Positions 26,315 through 35,372 of a stretch of 64,000 nucleotides of DNA are shown here, piece after piece. Source of the DNA: Leptothoe sp034932105 (GTDB taxonomy: Bacteria > Cyanobacteriota > Cyanobacteriia > Phormidesmidales > Phormidesmidaceae). The notes below the pieces were generated by a model. It ran no database searches and had not been told where the DNA came from. It was given only the letters and a program-made list of their open reading frames with translations. Within the stretch, counting starts at the first letter, position 1. Every line of letters starts with the position of its first letter. The position numbers and the translations under genes were made by a program. The stretch is from positions 1-64,000 of the forward strand of contig NZ_JAYGIG010000011.1 in assembly GCF_034932105.1 (NCBI RefSeq). The letters run 5' to 3'.

Positions 26315-28600
26315 ATGATCTCAGCCGCCCCTGCTATTCCCCACGACTGTACCTTGCCTACCTGGCTCAGGTCTTGCATCCTGGAACACAGTCAGCTGCC
26401 CAAGGCAGAATGCGAAAAGGGTACGGCCCCGATTGAACTCCCTAAAGACAACAATCAGTTAGTGTGTCGAGCGTTTGAGTTTGCCTATCAGTTGCACAAA
26501 GGGCAAATGCGCGCTTCTGGGGAACCGTACATTGCCCACCCAGTGGCTGTGGCTAACATCTTGCGTGGTCTAGGGGGAGACAGCGCCATGATTGCTGCGG
26601 GCTTTTTGCATGACGTGGTAGAGGATACGGATGTTACGGCGGATGAAATTGAAGCTCACTTTGGCACTGAAGTTCGCCAGATGGTGGAGGGGGTGACCAA
26701 ACTTTCAAAGTTTCAGTTCAATAGCAAGACGGAACGCCAAGCAGAGAACTTTCGCCGCATGTTCTTGGCCATGGCCCAGGATATTCGCGTCATTGTGGTT
26801 AAACTAGCGGATCGTCTCCACAATATGCGCACCCTGCAGCATATGCCGCCGGAAAAACAGCGACAAAAGGCCCGTGAAACAATCGAAATCTTTGCTCCAT
26901 TGGCCAACCGCCTGGGGATCGGTCGGATCAAATGGGAGCTGGAAGATCTTTGCTTTAAGTACCTGGAAGATGCAGCTTATAACGAGATTAAAAGTCTGAT
27001 CTCTGAGAAACGCACGGATAGAGAATCCCGTCTGCAGCAGGTGGCTGACCTATTAAAAACGAACCTAGAGGATGAAGGGATCAACTGTGTTGACATCAGT
27101 AGCCGTCCAAAACATCTCTACAGCATCTATCGCAAAATGCAACGGCAGCAGAAGGACTTCCAGCAGATCTATGACATCGCAGCCGTACGCATTATTGTCG
27201 GCACAAAGGTGGAATGTTACCGAGCGCTGGCAGTGGTTCACGACAGCTTTAAGCCGATCCCTGGACGATTTAAGGACTATATTGGTCTCCCCAAGGCTAA
27301 CCGCTATCAATCCCTCCACACGGCGGTGATCGGTGCCCAGGGGCGTCCCATTGAGGTGCAGATTCGGACGATGGAGATGCATCATGTGGCCGAGTACGGG
27401 ATCGCTGCCCATTGGAAATATAAGGAAACCGGCAATAGCAATACTAAGGTTAATGCCGAAGATGAAAAATTTACTTGGCTCCGTCAGCTGCTGGAATGGC
27501 AAAACGAACTCAAAGATGCCCAGGAGTATCTAAGTGACGTTAAGGACAATCTCTTTGATGAGGAAGTCTATGTTTTTAGTCCCAGGGGGGATGTATTTGC
27601 CCTCAGCCAAGGGGCTACCCCCGTAGACTTTGCCTATCGCATTCACACTGAAGTGGGAAATCACTGTTGTGGGGCAAAGGTCAATGATCGCATCGTGACT
27701 CTGGATACTCGACTGAAGAACGGCGACATTGTGGAGATTATGACTAACAAAAATAGTCATCCCAGTTTGGACTGGCTAAATTTTGCCGTCTCTGCCGGTG
27801 CTCGCGGTCGTATTCGCCATTGGTATAAGCAGTGTCACCATGACGAGAACATGGCCCGTGGCCATGCCATGTTGGAAAAGGTAATGGGTAGAGACGGTTT
27901 GGATGCTCTGCTTAAATCTGCCCCAGCGCAAGAAGCGGCCCAACGGAGTAATTATCCCTGTGTGGAAGATATGCTGGCGGCTTTGGGATACGGCGAAATT
28001 ACGCTGAATTCTGTGGTTAATCGACTGCAGGAAGCCACTAAGGAACTGCAACCGATAGAAGAGATCGACTCTGAGACCCTAGTTGAACAAATCAATGTGC
28101 GGACTAAGTGGGGTGGGGATGCGGCGGTAAATAACGATTCCGGCAGCTCTATCATTGGTGTGGAGGGGCTATTGCATCACATTGCGGGCTGCTGTAACCC
28201 GCTGCCTGGGGAATCTATTCTGGGGGTGGTGTCCCTGGGGGCGCGGGGGATCGCGATTCATCGCCAGGGGTGCCCTAATGTGGCCTCTGTGCCTGGGGAT
28301 CGATTAATCCCCGTCCGTTGGAATACGGCTGAGACGAGTACCGGGCGTCCTCAAACCTATCCCGTGATGCTCAAACTTGAGGTGATTGACCGGGTGGGCG
28401 TCCTGAAGGATATTTTGAGTCATCTGTCGGATCTAAAAATTAATGTGCATCGGGCGACGGTGACGACATTTCCGGATCAGATTGCTGAGATCGACTTGGG
28501 AATTGATGTGAAAGATCATGCCCATTTTGATCGAACCGTCAAAAAGCTACGTAAGATGACTGATTTGCTCAAGCTTAAGCGCATCAGTCAGATGGATTAG
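26315..28600 (+). CDS. relA: bifunctional (p)ppGpp synthetase/hydrolase RelA/SpoT
   Basis: Makes and degrades the stringent-response alarmones ppGpp and pppGpp. The ATG at 26315 (MISAAPAIPHD) gives 761 residues. The HD hydrolase domain (about 60-210) keeps HDVVEDTD. The synthetase domain (about 260-390) keeps RFKDYIGLPKANRYQSLHT. TGS (about 430-490, VYVFSPRGDVFALSQGATP) and a C-terminal ACT domain (ending about 755) follow. Both active sites look intact, as in a Rel-type bifunctional enzyme. Its stop overlaps the convergent VOC gene by 17 bases. Confidence 0.94.
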   Translation: MISAAPAIPHDCTLPTWLRSCILEHSQLPKAECEKGTAPIELPKDNNQLVCRAFEFAYQLHKGQMRASGEPYIAHPVAVANILRGLGGDSAMIAAGFLHDVVEDTDVTADEIEAHFGTEVRQMVEGVTKLSKFQFNSKTERQAENFRRMFLAMAQDIRVIVVKLADRLHNMRTLQHMPPEKQRQKARETIEIFAPLANRLGIGRIKWELEDLCFKYLEDAAYNEIKSLISEKRTDRESRLQQVADLLKTNLEDEGINCVDISSRPKHLYSIYRKMQRQQKDFQQIYDIAAVRIIVGTKVECYRALAVVHDSFKPIPGRFKDYIGLPKANRYQSLHTAVIGAQGRPIEVQIRTMEMHHVAEYGIAAHWKYKETGNSNTKVNAEDEKFTWLRQLLEWQNELKDAQEYLSDVKDNLFDEEVYVFSPRGDVFALSQGATPVDFAYRIHTEVGNHCCGAKVNDRIVTLDTRLKNGDIVEIMTNKNSHPSLDWLNFAVSAGARGRIRHWYKQCHHDENMARGHAMLEKVMGRDGLDALLKSAPAQEAAQRSNYPCVEDMLAALGYGEITLNSVVNRLQEATKELQPIEEIDSETLVEQINVRTKWGGDAAVNNDSGSSIIGVEGLLHHIAGCCNPLPGESILGVVSLGARGIAIHRQGCPNVASVPGDRLIPVRWNTAETSTGRPQTYPVMLKLEVIDRVGVLKDILSHLSDLKINVHRATVTTFPDQIAEIDLGIDVKDHAHFDRTVKKLRKMTDLLKLKRISQMD

Positions 28601-29027
28601 GTGGATTAGATGCATTCGATTGGTGCAGGATAAGGCGATTGCCTCTGGGATCGTAGGCGTAGATTTCTTGGCCGTGGCTGGCATGGGTAATGCTGCCCGG
28701 TGGTGGGTAGCCCAGGTCTGTGAGGGTGGCGATCGCAACCTGTAAATTTGCCACTTCCAAACACAAGCTCATACTGCCAGCGGGGTTGGAAAATTCCTGC
28801 CGATGGTCAGCACTCGGTTTAAACAACGCTAACTTCAGACCCGGTAGCCAGAACTCGGCATAGCGTTCTGGCAAATGGCTGTGGGGAGAGTAACCCAGCA
28901 GACCCTGATAAAAGGCCACCAACTCTGGTAAATCCTCACTGGCTAGGGTGACATACAGGGTTTGGAGGGTCAGGGGGCTCTCCCCTGTTTCCTGATTCCT
29001 CCCCCCTTTCTCCTGGCTATGATCCAT
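28584..29027 (-). CDS. VOC/glyoxalase-fold protein
   Basis: A 147-residue protein of the vicinal-oxygen-chelate superfamily, with two beta-alpha-beta-beta-beta units. The first is LQTLYVTLASEDLPELVAFY, with the FYQGLLGYSP motif; the second contains YDPRGNRLILHQ, the typical end. The His of the first metal position is not clear, so activity is uncertain. It lies 15 bases after the start region of mnmE on the same strand and could be cotranscribed with it. The substrate is unknown. Confidence 0.75.
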   Translation of the reverse strand: MDHSQEKGGRNQETGESPLTLQTLYVTLASEDLPELVAFYQGLLGYSPHSHLPERYAEFWLPGLKLALFKPSADHRQEFSNPAGSMSLCLEVANLQVAIATLTDLGYPPPGSITHASHGQEIYAYDPRGNRLILHQSNASNPPNPSD

Positions 29028-29042
29028 GGCTATTACTCCACC

Positions 29043-30422
29043 CTATTTCCCAATACAAAACCGACTAAAGATCTCATCCAGCATGGATTCGGTCATCTCT
29101 TCCCCGGTCACTTCCCCCAAGGCCCGAATGGCATCGCGCAGATCAATGGTCCAAAAATCTAAGGGCAAGCCATCTGCCATGGTTGTTTGCACCTGTTGGA
29201 GAGCAGTCTGAGTCCGAATGAGGGCGGCGGCCTGGCGCTGATTGATGGCCAGGTCTGTATTGGCGGCTATGGCATGGCCCGCTTGCACAATCCCTAGGAT
29301 GGCCTGTTCCAAGTCCTCGATGCCGGTGCCCTGGGCGGCGGCGGTTTGGACAATGGGCACGTTGGTGACGGGCAAATTGATGGGCGGGGCGATATCAATT
29401 TTATTGAGCACCAAGATATGGGGCTTGTGTTTAATGGTGCCGTATAGGGTTTCTTCGGCGGCGGTCCAGCCCAGGGTGCCATCGATGGTTAGGAGGACTA
29501 CATCAGCATTTTGGGCGGCGGTTTGGGAGCGTTCAATGCCCATTTTTTCCACCTGATCCGTGGCGTCTCGAATGCCTGCCGTATCTAGGACCTGGACGGG
29601 AATACCGCCGACCACCAGATGGGATTCCACCACATCGCGGGTGGTGCCTGGGAGGGCGGTGACAATGGCGCGATCGCAACGGCTCCAGGCATTGAGCAAA
29701 CTAGATTTTCCCACATTCGGCTGGCCAATAATCGCCACTTTCAGACCGGCCCGCAGCAGTTCCCCTTGGGGGGCCGTGGCTAACGTATGGTCCAAGTCCG
29801 CCAGGATGCTCTCCAATTGATGACGCACATGGTCTTCATCCAACGGCGGCAGATCGTCAGCAAAATCAATTCGGGCCTCCACCTCCGCCAGCACATCTAA
29901 ACAACGGCTGCGACATTGGCGAATGACCTCTGTCAATTTGCCCCGAATCCCCGCTAAGGCGGCTTGGGCTGCCTGGGGTGACTGGGCCCCGACTAAATCA
30001 GCGATGCCTTCGGCCTGGGTCAGATCTAAACGTCCATTGAGAAAAGCCCGCAGGGTGAACTCCCCTGGTGTCGCCAGCCGTGCCCCCTGGGCAATGCATA
30101 GTTGCAAGACCTGCTGCACCGCCATGATGCCGCCGTGGCAGTGAAATTCCACCACATCTTCGCGGGTGTAGGATCGGGGGGACCGCATGAGTAGCAGCAG
30201 GGCCTCATCCACGGTTTGCTGATGGTCGGGATGGGTGATGTAACCGTAGAGAATGCGATGGCTTTCCCACGGCCCTGGACTCTGGAAAAGCTGCTGGGCA
30301 ATGGTAACGGCGGTGGCTCCCGACAGGCGCACAATGCCGACACTGCCCTGTTGCGGCACAATGGCGGTGGCGATCGCGGCAATGGTTTCTCCCTGTACCA
30401 CCGTTTTCCCTGTCCTGGTCAC
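29043..30422 (-). CDS. mnmE: tRNA uridine-5-carboxymethylaminomethyl modification GTPase MnmE
   Basis: With MnmG it modifies the wobble uridine (U34) of certain tRNAs. The 459 residues comprise the N-terminal folate-binding domain (ETIAAIATAIVPQQGSVGIVRLSG), a helical domain and the inserted G domain with GQPNVGKSSLLN, the TTRD switch region, DTAGIR and NKID. The C-terminal CIGK motif is present, so the protein is complete. It is transcribed with the VOC gene downstream. Confidence 0.95.
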   Translation of the reverse strand: MTRTGKTVVQGETIAAIATAIVPQQGSVGIVRLSGATAVTIAQQLFQSPGPWESHRILYGYITHPDHQQTVDEALLLLMRSPRSYTREDVVEFHCHGGIMAVQQVLQLCIAQGARLATPGEFTLRAFLNGRLDLTQAEGIADLVGAQSPQAAQAALAGIRGKLTEVIRQCRSRCLDVLAEVEARIDFADDLPPLDEDHVRHQLESILADLDHTLATAPQGELLRAGLKVAIIGQPNVGKSSLLNAWSRCDRAIVTALPGTTRDVVESHLVVGGIPVQVLDTAGIRDATDQVEKMGIERSQTAAQNADVVLLTIDGTLGWTAAEETLYGTIKHKPHILVLNKIDIAPPINLPVTNVPIVQTAAAQGTGIEDLEQAILGIVQAGHAIAANTDLAINQRQAAALIRTQTALQQVQTTMADGLPLDFWTIDLRDAIRALGEVTGEEMTESMLDEIFSRFCIGK

Positions 30423-30628
30423 CCGTGCTCTCCTGAGTTACTAATCATTTGCACCAACCTGGCACCCTACCCTATGCCACCTGGACCTCAGGGACATGAG
30501 GAAGCACTAACATCGCCTCTTTTGTCATAATTAATCCTAGTAGGTCATGACCGGTAGGATTGGCCCATGCATAATACCTGGGACGTCGTCCCTACTGTGC
30601 CCCCTATTATCCAAGGAATCCAGCTGTA

Positions 30629-31159
30629 GTGACTCCAAAAGGTTCTTTTAACGACAATCAACCCGGTGCTCGCAGTCTCCGACCCTTGCCCGGTCTCGCC
30701 CGGCATAAACGGTCTAAATTTCGGCGTCTGTTCAGGTATATCCATATACGCTTCATTCGCCTACGGAGTCATCCTAAAGTCATTGCCAGGGGACTAGCCG
30801 CCGGAGTGTTTGCCGGTAGCTATCCCCTATTTGGCCTGCAAATGTTGATAGCAGTTGCGATCGCAGCCACTATCCGAGGCAATAAAATCATTGCCGCCGC
30901 TGGCACTTGGATTAGTAACCCCCTGACCTACGCGCCGATTTATGCCTTTAACTATCAAGTGGGTCGCAGGATTTTAGGTCAATCTGCAACCACCAGTCTC
31001 AGCAATCGTTCTCCCCAGGAATGGATGAGCATTGGCTTTGACATTACCCTGGCATTAATGGTCGGTAGTACCGTTGTGGGCCTGATCCTATCCATCATTA
31101 GTTACTACGGCTGCCTCCGTTGGGCATATCATGTCAAGTCGAACCGTATTAATGGGTAG
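30629..31159 (+). CDS. DUF2062 family membrane protein
   Basis: The 176 residues (GTG start) match DUF2062: the basic stretch FRYIHIRFIRLRSHPKVIARG, then two or three hydrophobic helices (GVFAGSYPLFGLQMLIAVAI, NPLTYAPIYAFNYQVG, MVGSTVVGLILSIISYYG) and a basic tail. The family is widespread and sometimes linked to glycosyltransferase-like functions, but its role is unknown. It is divergent from mnmE with about 200 bases between them and stands alone. Confidence 0.75.
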   Translation: MTPKGSFNDNQPGARSLRPLPGLARHKRSKFRRLFRYIHIRFIRLRSHPKVIARGLAAGVFAGSYPLFGLQMLIAVAIAATIRGNKIIAAAGTWISNPLTYAPIYAFNYQVGRRILGQSATTSLSNRSPQEWMSIGFDITLALMVGSTVVGLILSIISYYGCLRWAYHVKSNRING

Positions 31160-31542
31160 TTCTGCCGATCTTCCTCTAGTGTTAGCTTGAGTAAAAACCC
31201 GCTAATATAAGGAAATTAACTCAAAAACCTCCAGCAGCCTTTGCCATGCCCAGAATGGCGAAAATACGACAGGTTTCACCTGGACCGTGATTTAGTTTAT
31301 GGGCCGCTACCCGTTACTAGGCATACTGTCTTTAGTTGCAAATTTTAGTTGCAAAAAGTGATCGCATGTAACTGTGAATTCAGTCTTCCTTTTGACAACC
31401 TTAGGCGATATAGATTAGGGTTCGTTTATTAGTACTAGCCCTTACTGTCAGTAAAAGACTTGTGCAACCATTAATTTCTCGTTCATCTAGCTAGCCAGTC
31501 AATCCTTACAGCGTTTCCCGAATTTCGTTTTTCCCTAGTGAA
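31160..31542. other. intergenic region upstream of the unknown 117-residue gene
   Basis: This 383-base spacer is AT-rich with a few short repeats. No gene, RNA or clear terminator was recognised. It probably contains the promoter of the gene at 31543. Confidence 0.35.
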
Positions 31543-31896
31543 ATGTTCCCCAACACAGCTTGCCACACCATCAAGTACCGCATTAGCTGCCAACGTAGCT
31601 CCAACAAGGCTACTCGTCTAACTTTTCGAGAAACTGCGCCCCGCAATAAAAATCGTCTCAAACCTTATCTTTATGCGGCTAACTACACCGTGAAAAGTGT
31701 TGATGATGCCTATCAGCTCTTGCGGGAGTACCTTTACACGAACGGTGTTACAGCTGTAGAAGAACTAACCTTTCCCAGTCGAGGAAAAATTGAGGTGATT
31801 CCTGGTGCTGCTTGGTGTGGTGTTCAGGTTAGTATTCAAGTCGATGGCGATGCCACCGATAAAGACGGTGACGTGGGTAATCGTTTAGCAAGCTAG
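31543..31896 (+). CDS. conserved-looking protein of unknown function
   Basis: A 117-residue protein I do not recognise. The N-terminal 45 residues are basic (CQRSSNKATRLTFRETAPRN). The rest has mixed alpha/beta character (LYAANYTVKSVDDAYQLLRE, then VEELTFPSRGKIEVIPGAAW and a GVQVSIQVDGDA strand), suggesting a small two-layer domain. No signal peptide is seen. It is convergent with ssb, 17 bases apart. Codon use looks like the neighbours. The start could also be a later codon. Confidence 0.55.
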   Translation: MFPNTACHTIKYRISCQRSSNKATRLTFRETAPRNKNRLKPYLYAANYTVKSVDDAYQLLREYLYTNGVTAVEELTFPSRGKIEVIPGAAWCGVQVSIQVDGDATDKDGDVGNRLAS

Positions 31897-31913
31897 CCAC
31901 ACCTAGTCAGATA

Positions 31914-32279
31914 TTAAAATTGTTCGTCTTCGTAGTTTCCATCCATGGGAGCTGCATTATCCCGTTTAGAACCCAACAGGTCGAGACGCTCCACCCGAAT
32001 CACAGGGCTAGAACGTTGTGCGCCTGTGGCCCGATCTTGCCAGCTATCAAGTTTCAGAGAGCCCACTACCCCCACTAGACTCCCTTTGCGGACATAGTTA
32101 GCGGCGACTTCAGCATTCCGCCCCCACAGCTCTAAATTAAACCAATCAGGCTGATCACTATTGCGAGTCCGTTTATTTACTGCAATGGTGAACTTGCACA
32201 GCACATTGCCCGACTCAAAATAACGGACTTCAGGATCTCGTCCTGCCCGACCTACAAGATTTACAACATTTAAACTCAT
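31914..32279 (-). CDS. ssb: single-stranded DNA-binding protein
   Basis: Binds single-stranded DNA in replication, repair and recombination. The ATG at 32279 (MSLNVVNLVGRAGRDPEVRY) gives 121 residues, the length of a cyanobacterial SSB. The OB fold runs to about residue 108 with the expected FTIAVNK and WFNLELWG strands. The tail is short and acidic, ending YEDEQF instead of the usual DDIPF. It is convergent with the unknown 117-residue gene. Confidence 0.9.
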   Translation of the reverse strand: MSLNVVNLVGRAGRDPEVRYFESGNVLCKFTIAVNKRTRNSDQPDWFNLELWGRNAEVAANYVRKGSLVGVVGSLKLDSWQDRATGAQRSSPVIRVERLDLLGSKRDNAAPMDGNYEDEQF

Positions 32280-32836
32280 CGCTCTTTTGCCCGCCACTGG
32301 ATCAACTAACTATAGCAACCGGCTGAAGGCTTTCATCCGGTTGTGCCCCCATACCTACTGGAAGCTATTACATAGCTTTTAGTAGGTATGTTTTGAACTA
32401 TGGACGCAAAGCCATATTTCAACCAATTTAATATGCAAGACAGACGCCGCTGCCTAGAATGATCCTTAATAAGTCATTCTCATCTCTATAAGCTAGCCTT
32501 CCTTTACTCTGGTCGAACAGTCTTTACCGGCAAATTAGAATCTCAGACCGTGTAACCTTGGAGTATGGTAAGTAACGCAGGTTGCACACAGCCTAATCTG
32601 GACTCACCACTTGTCAAAGCTAATTTTACTAGGATGAAATACCAGAGTTCAGTAGATTGGTAGTCTATACTCATAAACCTATCCAAATGTTCTAAGCGGG
32701 TCTATGTTAATCACTCCACCGACTTTTGGCCGTAATTACGGACTAGACTTGTAGATATAAAACGTAATAGAATCCATTCCGACTTAATTAGTCGTCCATT
32801 TGTTTTTTAATAGCTCGTTTGGGGGCACGTCTAACA
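32280..32836. other. divergent intergenic region of ssb and mreB
   Basis: A 557-base spacer. It holds the hairpin at 32351-32389 near the ssb side and an AT-rich stretch before mreB. No gene was recognised. Confidence 0.4.
32351..32389 (+). other. 18-bp stem with G-U wobbles upstream of ssb
   Basis: Arms 32351-32368 and 32372-32389 enclose a TAC loop. On the plus strand all 18 pairs form if two G-U wobbles are allowed; on the minus strand these become A-C mismatches. The asymmetry suggests that the plus-strand RNA, not the ssb leader, is selected to fold. It could be an element of a longer mreB leader, about 450 bases from its start, or a small RNA end. Confidence 0.4.
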
Positions 32837-33877
32837 GTGAGTTTACTCGATCGCTTTTCCTTCTCCCGTGACATGGGCATAGACCTAGGTACTGCCAATA
32901 CCCTGGTCTATGTTTCGGGTAAAGGCGTTGTCCTACAGGAGCCCTCCGTTGTGGCCAGGGATAAGGACGGCAAGCCTCTAGCCGTCGGAGAAGAAGCCAA
33001 GCGCATGCTCGGACGTACCCCCGGCAATATCACGGCCCTGCGGCCCCTGAGAGACGGTGTGATTGCTGATTTTGACACCGCTGAACTGATGCTCAAGCAC
33101 TTCATTAGGCGAGTCCACGAAGGGCGGGCCCTGGGTATGCCCCGCATTGTTATTGGCATTCCCAGTGGTGTGACCGGAGTGGAGCGTCGGGCTGTGATGG
33201 ATGCAGCCTTACAGGCTGGTGCTCGCATGGTTTATCTGATCGATGAGCCAGTGGCGGCGGCTATTGGCGCCGGGCTGCCAGTGGCTGAGCCGACGGGCAA
33301 TATGATTATCGATATTGGTGGCGGCACCACTGAAGTTGCCGTTCTCAGCTTGCAGGGCACCGTGCTCAGTGAGTCGGTCCGAGTGGCGGGTGATGAGCTG
33401 AGCGATTCGATTTCGCAATACATGAAAAAAGTTCACAACTTGGTCATTGGTGAGCGCACTGCCGAAGAAATTAAGATTAATATCGGCTCTGCCTATCCCA
33501 GTCCCAATGATGGCGAAATCGTTTTAGATGTCCGCGGATTACACTTACTGTCCGGTCTGCCTCGAACGGTGACTGTAAAAAGTGCTGAAATCCGCGAAAG
33601 TATGGCAGAACCTCTGTCGGTTATTGTTGAAGCTGTTAAGCGGACGTTGGAACGGACACCACCTGAGTTGGCAGCTGATATTATTGATCGGGGCATTATG
33701 CTCGCAGGAGGAGGAGCTTTGCTCAAAGGCTTAGATACTCTGATTAGCCATGAGACCGGCATCGTGGTCCACGTTGCGGCTGATCCTCTCAGTTGCGTAG
33801 TGTTGGGTACTGGCCGTGTGCTTGAGAACTTTAGTCAGATGGAGCGCGTATTTAGTGCCCGTTCCCGTGACCTATAG
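32837..33877 (+). CDS. mreB: rod shape-determining protein MreB
   Basis: Actin-like ATPase that directs lateral cell wall synthesis. The GTG at 32837 gives 346 residues starting MSLLDRFSFSRDMGIDLG, the normal family start; a TTG at 32819 is a weaker choice. The phosphate-binding loop GIDLGTANTLVYVSG, DIGGGTTEVAVLSL and the late AGGGALLKGLD mark the actin fold. It is the first gene of mreB-mreC-mreD, with 43 bases before mreC, and implies a rod-shaped or filamentous cell at least potentially. Confidence 0.95.
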   Translation: MSLLDRFSFSRDMGIDLGTANTLVYVSGKGVVLQEPSVVARDKDGKPLAVGEEAKRMLGRTPGNITALRPLRDGVIADFDTAELMLKHFIRRVHEGRALGMPRIVIGIPSGVTGVERRAVMDAALQAGARMVYLIDEPVAAAIGAGLPVAEPTGNMIIDIGGGTTEVAVLSLQGTVLSESVRVAGDELSDSISQYMKKVHNLVIGERTAEEIKINIGSAYPSPNDGEIVLDVRGLHLLSGLPRTVTVKSAEIRESMAEPLSVIVEAVKRTLERTPPELAADIIDRGIMLAGGGALLKGLDTLISHETGIVVHVAADPLSCVVLGTGRVLENFSQMERVFSARSRDL

Positions 33878-33920
33878 GGATTCTCTAGACGATTGACGAC
33901 TATTTCTGCAAATTATAAAG

Positions 33921-34712
33921 ATGTTTGCACTTAGACGATGGTGGGATAGATACGCGACAAGGGCAGGTGTAGCTACCCTTGTAATTGCTCTAGCCTGGGC
34001 CATGCGTCAGAGCCAGGGAGCAGTCATCTATGAAATCTATCAGGTGCTAACCTCTCCGCTGCAGCCAGGCTTGACTCAAGCGGAACGCTTGGAAAACGCT
34101 TATATCCTGGAGCTACAGCAGCGGGTCATTGAGTTAGAAAACCAAAACCAAAGCCTGCGAGACAACATTAGCTATGCCGAGAGCCAAGGCAAGGTAACCA
34201 TTGCTGCCGTCATAGGACGTAGTGCCGATAGTTGGTGGCAGGAAATTACGGTCAATAAAGGCAGTTTGGCGGGCGTCACCGAGGGGGATACAGCCACTGG
34301 CCCTGGCGGATTGGTGGGGCGAGTTGTTAGTGTTTCTCCCAACACCAGTCAAATTTTGTTAGTGACTGATCCGACGAGTCAAATGGGGGTCAAAGTTAGC
34401 CGTAGCCGTGCCCTAGGAATTGTACGTGGCAACGTTGACGGTCGGGTTGTGATGCAGTTTTTTGAGACCACTCCAGACGTGAAGCCGGGGGATGTGATTG
34501 TCACGTCTTCCTACAGTCGATTATTTCCCCAGGGAGTCCCGGTCGGACGGATCGAAAGTATGGATTTGAAAAAGAGTCCGGCTCCTGAAGCGGTTATTCA
34601 ACTGTCGTCCCCCCTGAATATTCTGGAGTGGGTAACGCTCCATCCGTTTGAGGCCAAAACCGACGTTAACGCACCTCCCGCAGAAATCATAGACGATGCC
34701 TCAACGCCGTAG
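33921..34712 (+). CDS. mreC: rod shape-determining protein MreC
   Basis: Scaffold between MreB and the periplasmic wall synthases. The 263 residues have a membrane helix near 18-32 (VATLVIALAWAM), a coiled coil (LENAYILELQQRVIELEN) and the two-barrel periplasmic domain (VIGRSADSWWQEITVNKGS, GLVGRVVSVSPNTSQILL, VIVTSSYSRLFPQGVPVGRI). The length is typical for cyanobacteria. Middle gene of the mre operon, with 27 bases before mreD. Confidence 0.92.
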   Translation: MFALRRWWDRYATRAGVATLVIALAWAMRQSQGAVIYEIYQVLTSPLQPGLTQAERLENAYILELQQRVIELENQNQSLRDNISYAESQGKVTIAAVIGRSADSWWQEITVNKGSLAGVTEGDTATGPGGLVGRVVSVSPNTSQILLVTDPTSQMGVKVSRSRALGIVRGNVDGRVVMQFFETTPDVKPGDVIVTSSYSRLFPQGVPVGRIESMDLKKSPAPEAVIQLSSPLNILEWVTLHPFEAKTDVNAPPAEIIDDASTP

Positions 34713-34739
34713 CTCTAATCCCTTGCTAATCCCTCAGAT

Positions 34740-35294
34740 ATGAACTCATCTAAAGGGAAGACTACGCTTTCCGACTTTCAAAAAAACTGTCTTAACATTG
34801 CTATTATCGTTGGCTCAGTTTTAGTCTGTCTGCTCCTATCCCCCATGAGGTTTCCTGGGATTGAGCTGTTGGGGGTGGCCCCCAACTGGTTGCTGATCTG
34901 GGTTGTGATCTGGAGTATTCACCACCCCATTGTCGATGGGGCCATTGCCGGTATTGCCCTAGGTCTGATGCAGGATGGCCTTACCGGGCCTTTCCCCACC
35001 CATGCCCTGAGTCTAATGGCGGTAGGTATGCTGACAGCACGTCTACAGCGTCAGCGTATCATCCAGGAAAATGTCGTGCTGGTGGCCTTCATTGTCTTTG
35101 GCATGGCCGTGGTAGGGGCCACAGTCATCGCCCTACAAATGAGCGTTCGTCATTTGCTTTGGCCCAACTCGCCTTACCTGAATCTCTGGCAAATTTGGCG
35201 CACTCATCAGCGGGTGGCACTAAGCTCGGCGATCTTAAGTAGCTTGTGGACACCGGCCCTATACTACCCCCTTCATCGTTGGTGGAAAGGTTAG
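34740..35294 (+). CDS. mreD: rod shape-determining protein MreD
   Basis: Integral membrane partner of MreC in the elongasome. The 184 residues contain about five helices, including IAIIVGSVLVCLLLSPMRF near the start and PNWLLIWVVIWSI. The family motif AIAGIALGLMQDGLTGPFPTHALSL is present. It is the last gene of the mreBCD operon. No clear terminator follows; the HAD gene is convergent, 78 bases away. Confidence 0.88.
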   Translation: MNSSKGKTTLSDFQKNCLNIAIIVGSVLVCLLLSPMRFPGIELLGVAPNWLLIWVVIWSIHHPIVDGAIAGIALGLMQDGLTGPFPTHALSLMAVGMLTARLQRQRIIQENVVLVAFIVFGMAVVGATVIALQMSVRHLLWPNSPYLNLWQIWRTHQRVALSSAILSSLWTPALYYPLHRWWKG

Positions 35295-35372
35295 TCGGCT
35301 GGGTATTGCCACTACTAATACTGCTAATACTTTACTCGATGAGATTTAAGTCGAGTTGTTCTGAGGAGAGCT

